Source of the DNA: Bemisia tabaci
Lineage: Eukaryota; Arthropoda; Insecta; Hemiptera; Aleyrodidae
Direction: 5' to 3'
Assembly: GCF_918797505.1 (NCBI RefSeq)
Contig: NC_092800.1
Span: forward strand, 8,024,631 to 8,088,630
Length of the DNA stretch: 64,000 bases
In this document: in pieces, positions 1-12,771 of the stretch
Layout: each line of letters opens with the position of its first letter
Position numbering within the stretch: the stretch's first letter is position 1
Program-made: the position numbers and the translations under genes
The notes under the pieces: model-generated
Seen by the model: only the letters and a program-made list of their open reading frames with translations
Databases searched by the model: none
What the model was told of the DNA's origin: nothing

Positions 1-90
1 CGCATGTCCGAACTTCTGCCGCAGCTTCTCACGCTGTTGCCATCACAGAACTTTTAAATTTCAAGTAAACCGCGCTGTTGAAGCTTTTTG

Positions 91-438
91 CGCAGAGACA
101 AGAGACCCTCCACTCGTATCTCGGCTATTTCGGAAGCTTTTACTTTCGGGACATCAACATTAAACTGTCGACTTACCTACATGGTCGCTGTTTAACAACG
201 TGTTGGCAGTTTCGTTTCGCAAACAAGCCAAAACAATCCGAAGTTTTGGAAACTTGTATGGCTCATATCGTCACCTAAAGCTCATCATCCACCATGTAGG
301 TAGGTCAACAGCCGAAAAAAGAGTGATGACTGTTGCTCCTCTTACAATTGTCCTTAAGGAAGTGTTGAGTCCCCGAAAGTAAAAGCTTCCACTTGTCGCG
401 AAGGGGCCAGTGGAGGGTCTTTTGTCTCTGTCTTTGCG
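91..438. mobile_element. Foldback MITE, about 340 bp
   Basis: The start (GAGACAAGAGACCCTCCAC near 95) is the reverse complement of the end (GTGGAGGGTCTTTTGTCTC near 410-428). Inner segments also pair, for example GGAAGCTTTTACTTTCGGG near 131 with its complement near 373. No coding potential. Confidence 0.7.
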
Positions 439-502
439 ATTCTTTCAGAAAAAACCGCGATAAAAATTCTGAACAGCGTCATGAGATTCTAGATCCCTAC
501 GA

Positions 503-864
503 CACATAGTGGATCGAGTCAGTTGGAGAGGTCGGACAATATTTTGAAACTTTAAAAGCTTCGAACTCCGTTTATACACAATTTTGAGGCTCTTAAAGTG
601 GCTCCAATGGTTTCCTCGTAAAATTTTCTGCTACAAGCACCCATTGAAATTTAAGATGTGACGAAATAAACATCAAAATTTGCAAGTTTTGATTAAAAAT
701 TTGGACGTATTTCTATCAAACGGAACTATGTGCATTATGACATGAGCCCTGTTATGCACATATTCTCATAAGTCTCAGGGCTCATGTCTTGATGCGCATG
801 GTTCTGTTTGGCAGAAATACGTCCATTTAATGTCCGATCCCTCTAATTGACTCGATCGACTGTG
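503..864. mobile_element. MITE with GTGGATCGAGTC ends, split by a second MITE
   Basis: The ends are AGTGGATCGAGTC (left) and GACTCGATCGACT (right). Related copies lie at about 4088-4339 and 15621-15853. This copy is interrupted at 702-825 by a palindromic element absent from the other two. Confidence 0.75.
702..825. mobile_element. Palindromic MITE (TGGACG family), nested copy
   Basis: A 124-bp element with ends TGGACGTATTTCT and AGAAATACGTCCA. It has a strongly kept inner pair GACATGAGCCCTG / CAGGGCTCATGTC. Other copies are near 23390-23523, 35612-35735 and 54993-55118. Confidence 0.8.
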
Positions 865-2108
865 CGACAGAGCGAATCTTGTCCATTACCGGACATAGAT
901 TGCGTGTCGATTGAGCGATTTTCACATTTTATTATGTATGCCAAATATTTCTAACGCGTCTCTGCGCTGGACCATGGAATTCCCAAATCCTTGCGTTAGG
1001 TTCTTCATTCAAAGTCTATGCTCGGTAAAGAAATGTTAGAGACACCGGGTTCCAGATATTGTTCAGATAGAAATGACAGGTAGATCAATGATATTGCCTG
1101 GTGTCAGACATAGTTGGTACTTAGCCCAAATAGGTATTCTAAACGCAACCTAACATAACTCAAAAGTAGGTATTCTTTAGCGCCGAGTTTTAAGAAAATA
1201 TCTAAAAAATTTCATTGCGTGGGGATTTTCCAGGAAGTTGAAGTACTTCTTCCAAAAAAGTACTTTGCTAGGGAAAATAGATTTTCCGGAGGACGCGTGC
1301 GCCACTAAACTTTGTTTGTCAATTTTTTTTTTTTTTTTTTTTTTTTCAAAATTTGTTTTTACTCAAACGGGGTGTTCAAGAATGCTTAAAAACCACTCAA
1401 GATTTGTCATCCATCAGCTATGGCCTAAAATTTATATTCCTGTGATAATATCTTATTTTATATTTAATGATTTTATTTATTTTTTTTACAAGTTTGATCT
1501 CCTTCAAATTATACAGATGGCTATAATACTGCCGTGCTTCGCTAAAAAGGCGCATGTGCATGTATTGAGATTTTCCACTCAAAATACGCTCTTTTTGCCA
1601 AACACGGTAGAATAGTGATACTAAAAGTACAATTTGCTCATTATTACCAATATATTTTACTATATTCTCCTCGTTCATGATATTTATTTGAATATTTTCA
1701 AAATTATATATGTATGTATCATTCGCTTTTACGACGCGGTTGGGCGCTCTGCGACACCTATCCGCCACTGGAATCTGTCATGCTATATAGAGATCCTCCG
1801 AAAGCTAGCATCTCTCCGTCTCTTGACGGATGCCCTCTACCCAATGTTTGGCTGTTAAAATTATGATATTATTTATTATTGATTGTATCAAACTATAAAA
1901 GGATTTTGATAATCTTTATCCTTTGGAGCTTTTAAGATCTTTTTATTGACTCTGTTGGACAACCTGGCAACAACGGGAATTCCCTGCGAATCAGAGGTGG
2001 GAAAGAAGCACGCGACGGGTATGACATAAACTTGTACTTGTACTCATTTGACTCCGCGTGCGAACTTCGCCGTCTGGATTTATGGGCTCTTCAAGGTCTC
2101 CCAAGAGT

Positions 2109-2575
2109 AGGGTCCGCTCTTAAATGCGAGCCCTTCTCCCATTACGTCACACTTGTGGACTTGGAATCCCTCAAATCAATTTCAAATTTTCGTAAGCGGT
2201 CGCTTGAAGCAAATGGGACTATCCGCAAATGGACTTTATTTTGAAATTCGGATGTACAATTTTTGGCACATCTGTAAAACGCTTATGTGCATAGGGGAAC
2301 TGATGGTACGTAAGTTGTCTCTAGATTGAGCCAGAAATTATAGGGTCCGCTTTTAAATGCGAGCCCTTCTCCCATCACGTCACAGTTGTAGACTTGAAAT
2401 CCCTCGAATCAATCTCAAATTTTCGTAAGCGGTCGCTTGAAGCAAATAGGACTATTCACAAATGGACTTCATTTTGCAAATCGAAACTGCAATATCTGGC
2501 AAATCTGTAGAAACGGCTAAGTGCATAGAGAAACTAATGGTATATACGTTGTTTCTAAACTGAGCTAGAAATTGT
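2109..2575. repeat. Tandem duplication, unit about 233 bp, two copies
   Basis: GGTCCGCT at 2111 recurs at 2344, and the following sequence is repeated with scattered substitutions (for example CGTAAGCGGTCGCTTGAAGC in both). The end of the second unit resembles pieces near 20660 and 48750. Confidence 0.75.
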
Positions 2576-2658
2576 AGTTCCAAATTGATACAGGATATTC
2601 TGCTGACAGAGAAGAAAAATCAAGGGAATTTTCAGGGGGTTAAATTAAGTAGTTTTCA

Positions 2659-2821
2659 CAGAGGTGGATCCAGCAATTTGGCAACACCGGATTCCCTCCA
2701 TTTAAACCTATGGAAACGTATCGATTCTTGGAGAGGCTAGGTGCTCCGACAAGAATCGATTATTTAGCATAGGTTTAATTGGAGGGAATCCGGTGTTGCC
2801 GAATTGCTGGATTCGCCTCTG
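2659..2821. mobile_element. Hairpin MITE, hAT-like ends
   Basis: CAGAGGTGGATCC at the left pairs with GGATTCGCCTCTG at the right, and the inner arms (GGCAACACCGGATTCCCTCC) are also complementary. The 8-bp flanks are similar but not identical. Structure and the inner ATCGAT-type motif recall the 163-bp hAT MITEs at 13.2 kb. Confidence 0.65.
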
Positions 2822-4087
2822 GTTTTCCAAAAATAATATGAAGTATGACAGGAAGTCTAAAACGTCGCGTAAGGAGATACGAAGTTTCGTACTAATGCCA
2901 ATTGATATTGCATTTCCCATCGTTTTCACGGCCTCGGTTATTCGAACGGTACACGCAATTTCAAATTTTGTTGCCAAAAACTCCCGTGTGCAACAGCAAG
3001 AAAAACTCAACTTTGATTTTTGATATTCCAACCCGTTTTTCTTTCCCCGAAGACGGTCTTATTATTTGATTTTTCTATATCGACATAGAAAATTAAAATA
3101 AAAATAAAAGTCAGTAATTTTTAGGTGCTACAATAATTACGTGACGTAAATACGGAAATGCGCATATTTAAAGGATTCTGCTCGCAGTTTTCGTCATGGA
3201 GGGGGGGGGGGGGGGGGCACAAAATAAACTGACACTCTTGGTGAATAATCTCGAGAGAATAACTAATGGTTTTTAATAAGAGTAAGCAAACTGTAAAAGT
3301 ATCAGGAAGAAAGGTTCTAAGTATGTTTCCAAAATGTTAACCAAGGCATGATACTCGTATTATAAAAATCAGGAATAATGAATGTTTTTACTGACTTTAA
3401 AATTGCCGTATCATTTCTGCGAACCAAGGTTAATTGCTTCAAACATTTAGCAAAGCGATTGTGATAGCATCAAATACTATAGGATTTTTTCCTTTTTTTG
3501 TGTGTGTCGCATTAGGTGGTTTTAAAATGTCTAAGGAAACACTCAGATCCGTAGAGACATTTTGCCTGACAACAAAACTGCACAAGAAAAATTTGGAAGA
3601 AATTTGGAATGGAGACATGAATATTCAAAATATTCTTTAATGTCCCAAAGTGGCAACTTCGCGTCTTGCATCCAGTTATACGTCTCGTGTCGAGTGGATT
3701 TAAGAAGATTTGGCTAATTGATCAGTCTTCCTCGTCTCATTACCACTGTTGCCATTCTGCTCTGACGAATTGATTGATTTTTTATTGCTGAAACGGACAC
3801 TTATCAGAATTCCCTTCAAGCAGGCAACGCTTATAATTACCACGCTACTCCACACGGAAGTCATACTATGCGCATCGGTCACGAAAGTGATGGATTTATG
3901 TCTTGCGCTAGTTACACGATCCAGAATCAAATAAGTCAGGAAAAGCTGGAGTCACACTTTCTCATCCACAATTTCGTGATACATAGATTAATATTTTGAG
4001 ACCAGTGCTTTCCTAAACTCCGATGGCCACTAAATTTACACATTGTAAGCGTGATTGACTTTAAATATGCAAAGATAAGAATCTGTG

Positions 4088-4339
4088 CACAGTGGATCGA
4101 GTCAACGGGAGAGGTCGGACAAAGTTTGGAAACTTTAAAAGCTTATAACTCCGTTTATTCAAAACTTTGAGATTTTAAAAGTGGTTTTATTGGTTTCCTC
4201 GTGAAATTTTGTGCTGGAAGCCTCCCTTAAAATTTAAACTTAAAATTTAAAGTGTGACGACTTAAACATCAAAATTTACAGTTACAGTCAAAAATGACAC
4301 GTCCGACCTCTAGCTCCTATTGAGTCGATCCACAGTGCG
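4088..4339. mobile_element. MITE with GTGGATCGAGTC ends, uninterrupted copy
   Basis: Inverted ends match the elements at 503-864 and 15621-15853, with no hairpin insertion. Confidence 0.7.
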
Positions 4340-4880
4340 ATGGTGAAACTGCAGAAATGCGTATCTCGGTTTGCAGCGTTGCAGACGTCGTATCATACTT
4401 TATTTTCTAATCGGAAAATTACTGAAAGTCATTTTTTTTTTAAAAAAATTTCAGTGATTTTTCTTCTTATAAAAAAATTCTGTGAAAATTTCACCGGTTT
4501 TCCGAAACCGTTTGAATAAAAGGTAGACGAATCCAGCAACTCAACAACCAAAAAACCTGTTTTAGGAGAGTATTGAAATCTCAATTGTTTTACAAAACAA
4601 AAAAGGTGCCATTTTCTCATTGGTCGGCGATTTTTAACCTTCCATGGAGGCTCCTCCGTTTTTATATAGTTTTGGATCTGATTAAGGAGCAAGATAGGGA
4701 CTCAGTTCTAGGTGCATTCAGGATTTCCTAGTATACAACCCCTGAAATAAGCACTGGACAAACTTTGATGAATATTTATGCCGAGGAACACATTTTTGAG
4801 TGAGCATGCAGTACTTACTCCTCGATTTACAAATCATACCCTATGATGTAAGATCACAAGAGTAACGTGTAATGCATAAA

Positions 4881-5132
4881 CTGCGTGCTAAGGAAGAACC
4901 CCGTATGAGCCTTCAGGCGTTGCCAAATTTCCTCTAAGAAAATATCTATTTTTGAAGAAAGTTATGAATATTTCTTCTTAAAATTTTCACAAGTTTTAGA
5001 TCAAATTACGAACAAAATTCTCTGAAAAATCGGAAGAAAAATATTCACAAATATATCCGAGAATTCGTGATATGTCGAAGGAAATTTGGCAACGTCTGAA
5101 TGCTCATACGGCGTTCTTCCTTAGCACGGTAG
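4881..5132. mobile_element. Foldback MITE, GTGCTAAGGAAGAAC family
   Basis: GTGCTAAGGAAGAAC at the left pairs with GTTCTTCCTTAGCAC at the right. The GCCTTCAGGCGTTGCCAAAT arm is mirrored near 5090. Family members also occur at 38006-38263 and twice at 60601-61112. Confidence 0.75.
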
Positions 5133-7050
5133 TAAACCCTCTATGGCGCGAAGCGTAGTGGGGAGGGGGGGGGGGTTGGATCGCGAAGCGGTCAGGAGAA
5201 GTATCTCTTAAGCGAAATAAAATCGCGTAGTAGGTAATTTTACGTTTCCTCAAAAAATCCACTCCACAACACATGAGTCCACGATGCGTGAGTATTTTAC
5301 TTTCACCGGTGATTTCATTGATGTTTAAATGGACTCTAGAGAACATTTGCATTTCCGACGCAGACGTCTCAGAAAATATGAGTGAGCGTCTCATCTAATT
5401 AGCACCCAGGTTGTTGATCCATGAGCGATCGTTAGTTTAGAGGCCGATATACTCGATATGTAGCGCCTTCAAATTGGGATGATGCCACATGTCGATTCAA
5501 TGGACGTGTTCTCTATCGCGACAGCTGGTAAATAGGACAATCAGCGCAAGATTTAGCTCTCATGGGTTATTGCGTTCGATTCGGCCTTCATTTTGACCGT
5601 CGATCAATTCGATGGTCTGATTGCAAATTCGCGCATCTGTGAATCAAAAATTGCGTGATGAGAATTATATGATCTCGTATGAATTGCTTCTTCACGCGGC
5701 CGGAGTTCTCGTACGCAGGTCTCGAAAATCAAAGAGTAGTTTCATTTCGGATCATGATCCGTGCAAAATTGAGCTTATCTTTTTCAGATTCACATATATG
5801 TGTCCTCTAATATTCAAAATGCATTCATTCTATTCCATTTTAATTGGATAGTGAGGAATGCTTCGCGTCAAATGAAAATTGAAAGTATTTTAGCCTAGAT
5901 CTATATTTTTTTTTAAAAAAGTAAAGAGTGTGCTCGTGTACTTTTCACCAAAACTATAAAACATTTTCTTGACATGATATGATTTAAAATCTTTTGTTTG
6001 AAACCTTATTCCCAAAAAATAAAAAGTGGCATAAAAGTAGACTTACAGGAAATCAGCAATAAAAAATTAGTCTTCAATATAAATATTATTTAAGTTTGGA
6101 TCTTCGTAGGAAACTTTAAAAAATATTACTATCTATAAAAGTTATCCAAGAAATTTTAGAATACAGGTATAGTTAAAGTCAAAAGTTTTTAGAAAATTAG
6201 AATTTATTAAAATTTTATCATGCCTATATATTCTCGAAACTCGTTAATGGTGCTCCCTTATCTTTCTCTCTTTCTTTTTCTTTGCGGAACTTCATTCAGT
6301 GGAATCTTGGAAATTATAAGGTTTGAGATAATATTAACAAGAAAATCTAGAGGTGATCTTTGCACCCCTAAAACATGTGCCCTCGTGGGGAGAGAGAGTG
6401 AGAGAGAGAGAATAAATAAGCTAGTTGTACAATTGATGAAAATCAACTTTCATGCCATATTATTTTGGTGGAGATAAATTATCAGATCATAGGATTTTTA
6501 AGTGCGCTGCGTTACTTTCTCTAACTTATAAGTATCAACCATTAGTTTCGTAAGATGGGAAAATAATGTAATATGTAAAATAAACTAAACAGCAAAAGCG
6601 TTTCAGAAAATGTAGAGAACTCTTTGGAGCGAAGTTCACCCGGAACTTCAATAGGAAGAGTTTTTATCTGGCTAAACTATTATTAAATACAAGGAAAAAG
6701 AGAAAGATCTAAAAAAAATTGCAAGCAAAAGCTATACCAAAACGAAAAATTTTAGAGCGTTTCAAAGAAAATCAGGAATTTTCTCCTCCATTGTTTCTGA
6801 TTATCAGTCAGCCTCTAAAAAATTGAAATGTAACAAGAAATCCGCTAAGTTTCGGATTAGAATATATGGCTCCATAGTTTCACCGTCGGTAGGTGCCAGT
6901 GTGGCTGATTGAGATCAATCATCTGCTTCTCAGTTCCCGTGTTTTCTCTTTTTCTTTCCCCCTATACTCGTCTCCTTTTTTCATAATATTAGTGCGATCT
7001 ATGAAAATAACTTTAATAGTTTTTGATAAAATTATGGAGCCTTCTACACA
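5133..7050. other. Intergenic, AT-rich
   Basis: No gene recognised. It contains a poly-G run near 5161-5174 and a GA-rich microsatellite near 6390-6412. The open frames here are short and look like chance frames. Confidence 0.5.
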
Positions 7051-7308
7051 GTTCGTCACTACCTTCACGAAAAAACGTAACTACATTTCAATGTTCGCAA
7101 ATTTCCGCGCACAAACTGCATTTTTACCATGAAAATCTTGGGCATCTCTGATTGAAATTTTACCGATTTTTACCCTGATCTCATGCAATGATCAGATAAA
7201 ATTTTGAACGATAATCGCACGGATTCATTTTTGTGAAAAATGACATTGTTTGAGTCAATTTCGCAACCTAGGAATAAAGTTACGTTTCTTCGTCCTGGAA
7301 ACGACGAA
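7051..7308. mobile_element. MITE, CACGAAAGAACGTAAC family
   Basis: The left end (CACGAAAAAACGTAACTACA) and the right end (AAGTTACGTTTCTTCGTC) are inverted repeats. Related copies are at 7922-8147, about 10386-10650, 49413-49666, and a truncated one at 63738-63809. Confidence 0.7.
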
Positions 7309-7921
7309 ATGTCCCTCTTTCATCGAATACTATCCAAATTTAAAGATGACCTGAGGAACTTTGCGCGTACAGGCAACTTGGAGCTATAAGGTTCGGCTTT
7401 AAATACCGTGAGAGGAAACGTATTCGCGGATGGAAATACTTGTTCTCAAAGTTTCACCACCGGTCGTACGTCCCGACGAAGAGAGCGGCGTGAGAGGGTG
7501 GATTTCAAAATCTAGTGATCATTTTTGAGAAAATCGTGGATTCTTCTAGACAAATTGAGGACTTTTCCGGTAAAAAAGTGTCTTAGGTTTGCAATGCTGC
7601 TAAAATTGTGCATTTTTTATGGCGTTTATGGCGGATGAAATCCAGTCACAGTCGACTTACTTCCTTACAATAGTGAGGAAAAACTAGGTGCAAATTCAGG
7701 GAAAAATTCATGGCAGAACTTTCGGATAAGTTACTTACAACTAGAAAACTACATGACACAATCTTAGCAGTATTGGAAGTGGAAGCCTCAGACACCGTTT
7801 TCACCGAAAATTGCGTCAATTTCCCCCCTATTTTCGGATATTATCCAAAAAGGGTTCTATGTAGAACTTTTCGTAGACGCAACTTGGAGCTTTTAACAGT
7901 ATTACGGAGCCGTTTAAACAA

Positions 7922-8147
7922 TTCGTAGTTTCCCTCACGAAAGATCGTAACTACATTTTTATGTTGCCAAATTTCCCCGCACAAACTGCATTTTTACCAG
8001 GAAAATCTTAAGCATCTCTAACTGAAAATTTCAATGATTTTTCCTCTGATGTCATGTAACGATTAGAAAAATTTTGAACGAAAATTGCACGATTACTTTC
8101 AATTTTGCAACCTTGAAATTACGTTTCTTTGGCCGCAAAACGACGAA
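7922..8147. mobile_element. MITE, CACGAAAGAACGTAAC family
   Basis: Same inverted ends as the element at 7051-7308, lying inside the tandem array. Confidence 0.6.
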
Positions 8148-10385
8148 CTGTCCCCCTTTTTTTTATTACTATCCAAATTTAAGAGCTCTGTGTGGAACTT
8201 TGCGTAGAAGCCACTTGGTATTAATAGGTTCGGCTTAAAATCCCGCGAGAGAGAACGAGAATGTAATCGGTAAATGGAAATAATTGTTCTCGTAGTTTCA
8301 CCACCGTTACGTCCCGACGTAGAAAGTGGCGCGAGAGGGTGGATTCCAAAAACTTTTCGGAATGTTTGAGAAAATCATAGAATCTTATGAAGAATTGAGG
8401 ACTTTTCCGGTAAAAGAGCGTCTGAGGCTTGTAATGCTACTAAGATTATGCAACTTTTCATTACGTTTGGAGCAGATGAAATTCACGGTTGACTTACTTC
8501 CTTACAATAGTAAGGAAAAACTCGGAGCAGACAGAGGGAAAAATTCATAGCAGAACTTTCGGATGAGTTACGTACAACTTACTAAAAAACTAAATTGCAC
8601 AATCTCAGCAGCATTGGAGGTCTCATAGGTACGCCCTTTTACCGATAACATTTGATTTTTCTTTTTTGCCTTAATTTTCCCCCTTTTTTCGAATACCTAT
8701 TACTCAAATTTAAGGATGCTCTGAGGAACCTTGTGCGCAAAAGCAACTTGGAGCTTTTTAGGTATTATAGGTATCATAGGTCCGGCTTAAAATCCCGCGA
8801 GAGAGAACCAGAGCGTAATCGCGGGTGGAAATACTTGTTCTCGTAGTTTCACCACCGTTACGTCCCAACGTAGAAAGTGGCGCAAGAGGGTGGATTCCAA
8901 AAACTTTTAAGAATTTTTGAGAAAATCATAGAATCTTGTGGGCAATTGAGGACTTTACCTGCAAAAGGGCGTACGAGGCTTGTGATGCTGCTAAGATTAT
9001 ACAATTTCGGAAAAATTCGGAGCAGATTCCAGAAAAAATTCTTAAAAAAAACTGTCGGATAAGTTACTATCAACTAAAAAACTACATTGCACAATCTTAG
9101 CAGCATTGGAAGTTTCATACGCTCTTTTACCAAAACTTGCCTCCCTTTTTTCGAATACCTAAATTTACTACCTTAAAAGGGTTCTTTGTGGAACTTTGCA
9201 TAGACGCAACTTGGAGCCAATAGGTCCGGCTTAAAATCCCGCGAGAGAGAACCAGAGCGTAATCGCGGATGGAAAAACTTGTTCTCGTAGTTCCACCACC
9301 GTTACGTCCCAAAGTAGAAAGTGGCGCGAGAGGGTGGATTCCGAAAACTTTTAAGAATTTTTGAGAAAGTCGTAGAATCTTATGAAGGAGGAGTCCTCCG
9401 GTAAAAGAGCGTCTGAGGCCTGTAATGCTGCTAAGATTATGCAATTTCGAAAAAATTCTGAGCAGATCCAAGGAAAAATTCATAAAAGAACTGTTGGATA
9501 AGTTACTATCAACTAGAAAACTGCATTGCACAATCTTAGCAGCATTGGAAGTTTCATACGCTCTTTTACCAAAACTTGCCTCCCTTTTTTCGAATACCTA
9601 AATTTACTGTCCTAAAAGGGTTCTCTGTAGAGCTCTTCGAATAAGCAACTTGGGGCTAATAAGTCTGGCTTAAAATCCAGCGAGAGAGTACCAGAACGTA
9701 ATCGCGGATGGAAATATTGTTCCCGTAGTTTCACCACCGCTGCGTCCCGGGGAAGAGAGTTCTAATGCGAATTCCAAAAACTTTATGTGTTTTTGACAAA
9801 ATTATGGAACCTCCAAGACAACATTCCCCCTTCTTTCAAATACTATCCAAATTTAAGGATTCTTTATGGAACTTTGCGTAGAGGCGACTTGGAGCTAACA
9901 GGGCCGGCTTAAAATCCCGCGAGAGAGAACCAGAGCGTAATCGCGGATGGAAATACTTGTTCTTATAGTTTCGCCACCGATTCGTCCCGGTAAAGAGAGT
10001 TCTAATGCAAAGTCCAAAAACTTTATATGTTTTTGACAAAATTATGGAACCTCCAAGACAATTTCCCCCATTTTTTCAAATACTATCCAAATTCAAGGGT
10101 TTTTAGTGGAACTTCGCGTAGGACTCAACTTGGAGCTAATAGGTTCTGCTTAAAATCCCGTGATAGGTTCCGGTAAACAGAATGCTAGTGCGGAAAAACT
10201 TTTAAGTGTTTTTTATAAAATTACGGAACCTCCAAGAAAATTTTCCCCATTTTTCAAATACTATCTAAACTTAAGGGTTCTCTGTGGAACTTTGCGTAGA
10301 GGCAACTTTTAGCTAACAGGTCCGGCCTAAAAATCCCGCGAGAGAGAACCAGAGCGTAATCGCGGATGGAAATACTTGTTCTCGT

Positions 10386-10650
10386 AGTTTCACGACCGGG
10401 ACGTCCCGCGGAAGATCGTAACTACATTTTTATATTCCCAAATTTCCCCGCATAGACTGCATTTTTACCGGAAAAATTGTGGGCATCTCTAACTGAAAAT
10501 TTTACCGATTTTTCTTCTGATCTTATAGAACGATTAGAAACATTTTGAACGAAAATTGCACGGATACATTTTTGTTAAAAATGAAATTGTTTGAGTCAAT
10601 TTTGCAACCTCGGATTGGAGTTAGGTTTCTTCGTCCAGGAAACTACGAAT
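10386..10650. mobile_element. MITE, CACGAAAGAACGTAAC family, degraded left end
   Basis: The body and right end match the family. The left end merges with array sequence. Confidence 0.55.
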
Positions 10651-10839
10651 TGTTCCCCCTTTTTTAATACTACCCAAATTTAAGGGTTCTCTGTTGAACT
10701 TTGCGTAGAGGCAACTTTTAGCTAACAGGTCCGGCCTTAAAATCCCGCGAGAGAGAACCAGAGCGTAATCGCGGATGGAAATACTTGTTCCCGCAGTTTC
10801 ACCACCGGTCCCGGGGAAGAGAGTGCTAGAGCGGATGCG

Positions 10840-11225
10840 GTTGACGAAATTCGACTTACCGCGGGCTTCATGTCTCGGAGTCGGAGGAGAGAGGACGGCT
10901 CGGTGACCACCTGACGGTGACTTCTTCACTGACCAAACTTGTGTGCCGCTCCTGGCTAATGTCTCAATCGCCGCTCCAAGTCCACTTATTAATTATGCAG
11001 TCACGGTGCCCCGACATGCACGGGATTCTAATTCCGAACGAGGATGCATCCACCGCCGTCATTTCGCCCCCGAAAACCCCCCGGTTTCCGCCCGAGACGC
11101 CGCGGGAAACTCGCAGTTTGGCAACGTTGCTGCGGATTGCAGATGCGCTGCCGCTGCAGGTCTCGCAGTGGGCTCGCCGAGGGATTTTCCGACTTTCCGA
11201 GGGGTACCTTTAAGTCCCTACGCAG
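10840..11225. other. GC-rich island with overlapping open frames
   Basis: A few hundred bases rich in G, C and CpG within AT-rich DNA, open in several frames. The plus-strand frame from the ATG at 10959 to 11213 encodes about 84 residues, including a proline-rich stretch (SPPKTPRFPPETPRETRS) followed by LATLLRIADALPLQVSQWAR. This would suit a first exon or promoter region, but nothing downstream joins it convincingly. Product unrecognised. Confidence 0.3.
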
Positions 11226-12771
11226 AGATTGAAAATCACACAAATTTCACGAAATTTTATGAAATTTTTCGGAACTTTTTGGGATGCATTCAGGAAGCCG
11301 AGGCTTAGAAACAGAAATTCTTGATTTTGAAAATTTTTACCCTAGGCCTTTCGCAAAAACATTCCTCTGCGTTTAATCCAAAGGATGAATTTTTAACTTT
11401 TCGACCAAAATCTACCAAATGGCTAGAATTTTAAATATATCGATCGTATACCCAGAATGTTTCGCATCAAAGCTGAAACTGCACCTTATGTTAAGATATT
11501 TCTTCGGTACTATGGATATATCTGATAAACCTACTGAAATAAATCGTGCATCAAAATTACGCCTTCAATTGTATTGCATAGGCAACAATCATGCCAGGAA
11601 ACGCGAATATTTCCCCATTCCAAATACGCATATATTTTGCTTCATAAATTTCAACAAAGCCAATCCAGAATGCATAAACCTATTGACAGATATCGTGCTT
11701 TTAAGGTTCTCATTCAATGTTGCCGTTTAGGCAACAAACATTCCACGTAGCGTGAATAGTTACCTACTCAAAGAAGACACATGTATCTGGCTCTAGAAAC
11801 TTTGACAAATTTAGAGTAGCATTCCTGCAAGGACACATAATGAATCATTTCTCGATCTTTTTTCCTCTTCCATGTCCGTCTTTTTTTTAAACCTCACATT
11901 TGACGGCAACATTTTTTGGTTTTCAGTAACTCTTTAAGTTACAATTTTATTTGCTATTTCTTCGGTTACCCTGAAAAAACATATTTACATAATTTATGTG
12001 CTGAAATTCACCAACCAAGCCAGACTGTCGCATACTATACATACAGAACGTAGTTTTAACCTAGTATGGCTTTCTTTCATACTGGATGGTTGGGCAACCG
12101 TTTTAACTTAGATTCGTTAAAGAGGTTCTTTGAGTTTATTTTCTCTACCTGGTGAGTCTGAGGAGTCATCATTAAGCTCCTTGTGTGAAAATTCTTGAGC
12201 GCAGTTTTCACGGCCGTGTTTTACTGTGCGCCACATCCGTGTTCACAATCATCCCCGCTTACACAATCGGTATTATGGACCTGAGACCCGTTTCGTAATA
12301 ATTGCGGTGAATACAATTAACGTCCATTAATAAGCTCGCGCGCTTTACAACTTATCTACCGAGCTTTTGGGCTTCGTCCAGGAAAAATGTCTTCCTCCAG
12401 AACCCCGACGGAGGAGAGAATTTTCGCGGTTACAAAGTAAATGTATAAAGCAAATTTTTACCCCTTGAAAAACAGGATCTGATGATGGTATAGTTCTAAA
12501 AAATGGAGAAAAAGGACTTCGTTCAACGAAAGACCCTTTTTTTGAGGGGGAGGCACAGTAGACGCTTGTGAGTTGCTTACCTACGTAACATATTCTTCTC
12601 AATAAGATCCAATGTTCACGGTTTCTTTCTGTAAATTAAATTGCTATAGCTTAAGTAAAAGAAATTGCATCTCTTATGAGGACGTTGCTATCCTCCGTTC
12701 ATGGTGTATTGCTCTTTTATTGTTTAAATGTATTTATTCTAAAAAAATTAAACTAAACTTGTAGATATTGT
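11226..12771. other. Intergenic; includes a TAAT-rich block
   Basis: No gene recognised. About 12190-12360 has less biased base composition with several TAAT/ATTA cores, compatible with a regulatory element but unproven. Confidence 0.4.

Larger units (their letters stand above)
7400..10830. repeat. Irregular tandem array with inserted MITEs
   Basis: The block GGATGGAAATACTTGTTCTC (with variants), usually preceded by CCCGCGAGAGAGAAC, recurs near 7428, 8270, 8822, 9266, 9704, 9943, 10362 and 10771. Spacing of the later copies is about 440, 440, 240, 420 and 410 bp. The array is diverged and interrupted by MITE copies at 7922-8147 and about 10386-10650. Many short open frames inside are shadows of the repeat. 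Confidence 0.7.

Noticed and set aside
9127..9531. 134-codon minus-strand frame and similar frames nearby
   Set aside because: The same peptide pieces recur in each unit of the tandem array, so they are repeat shadows and not genes.
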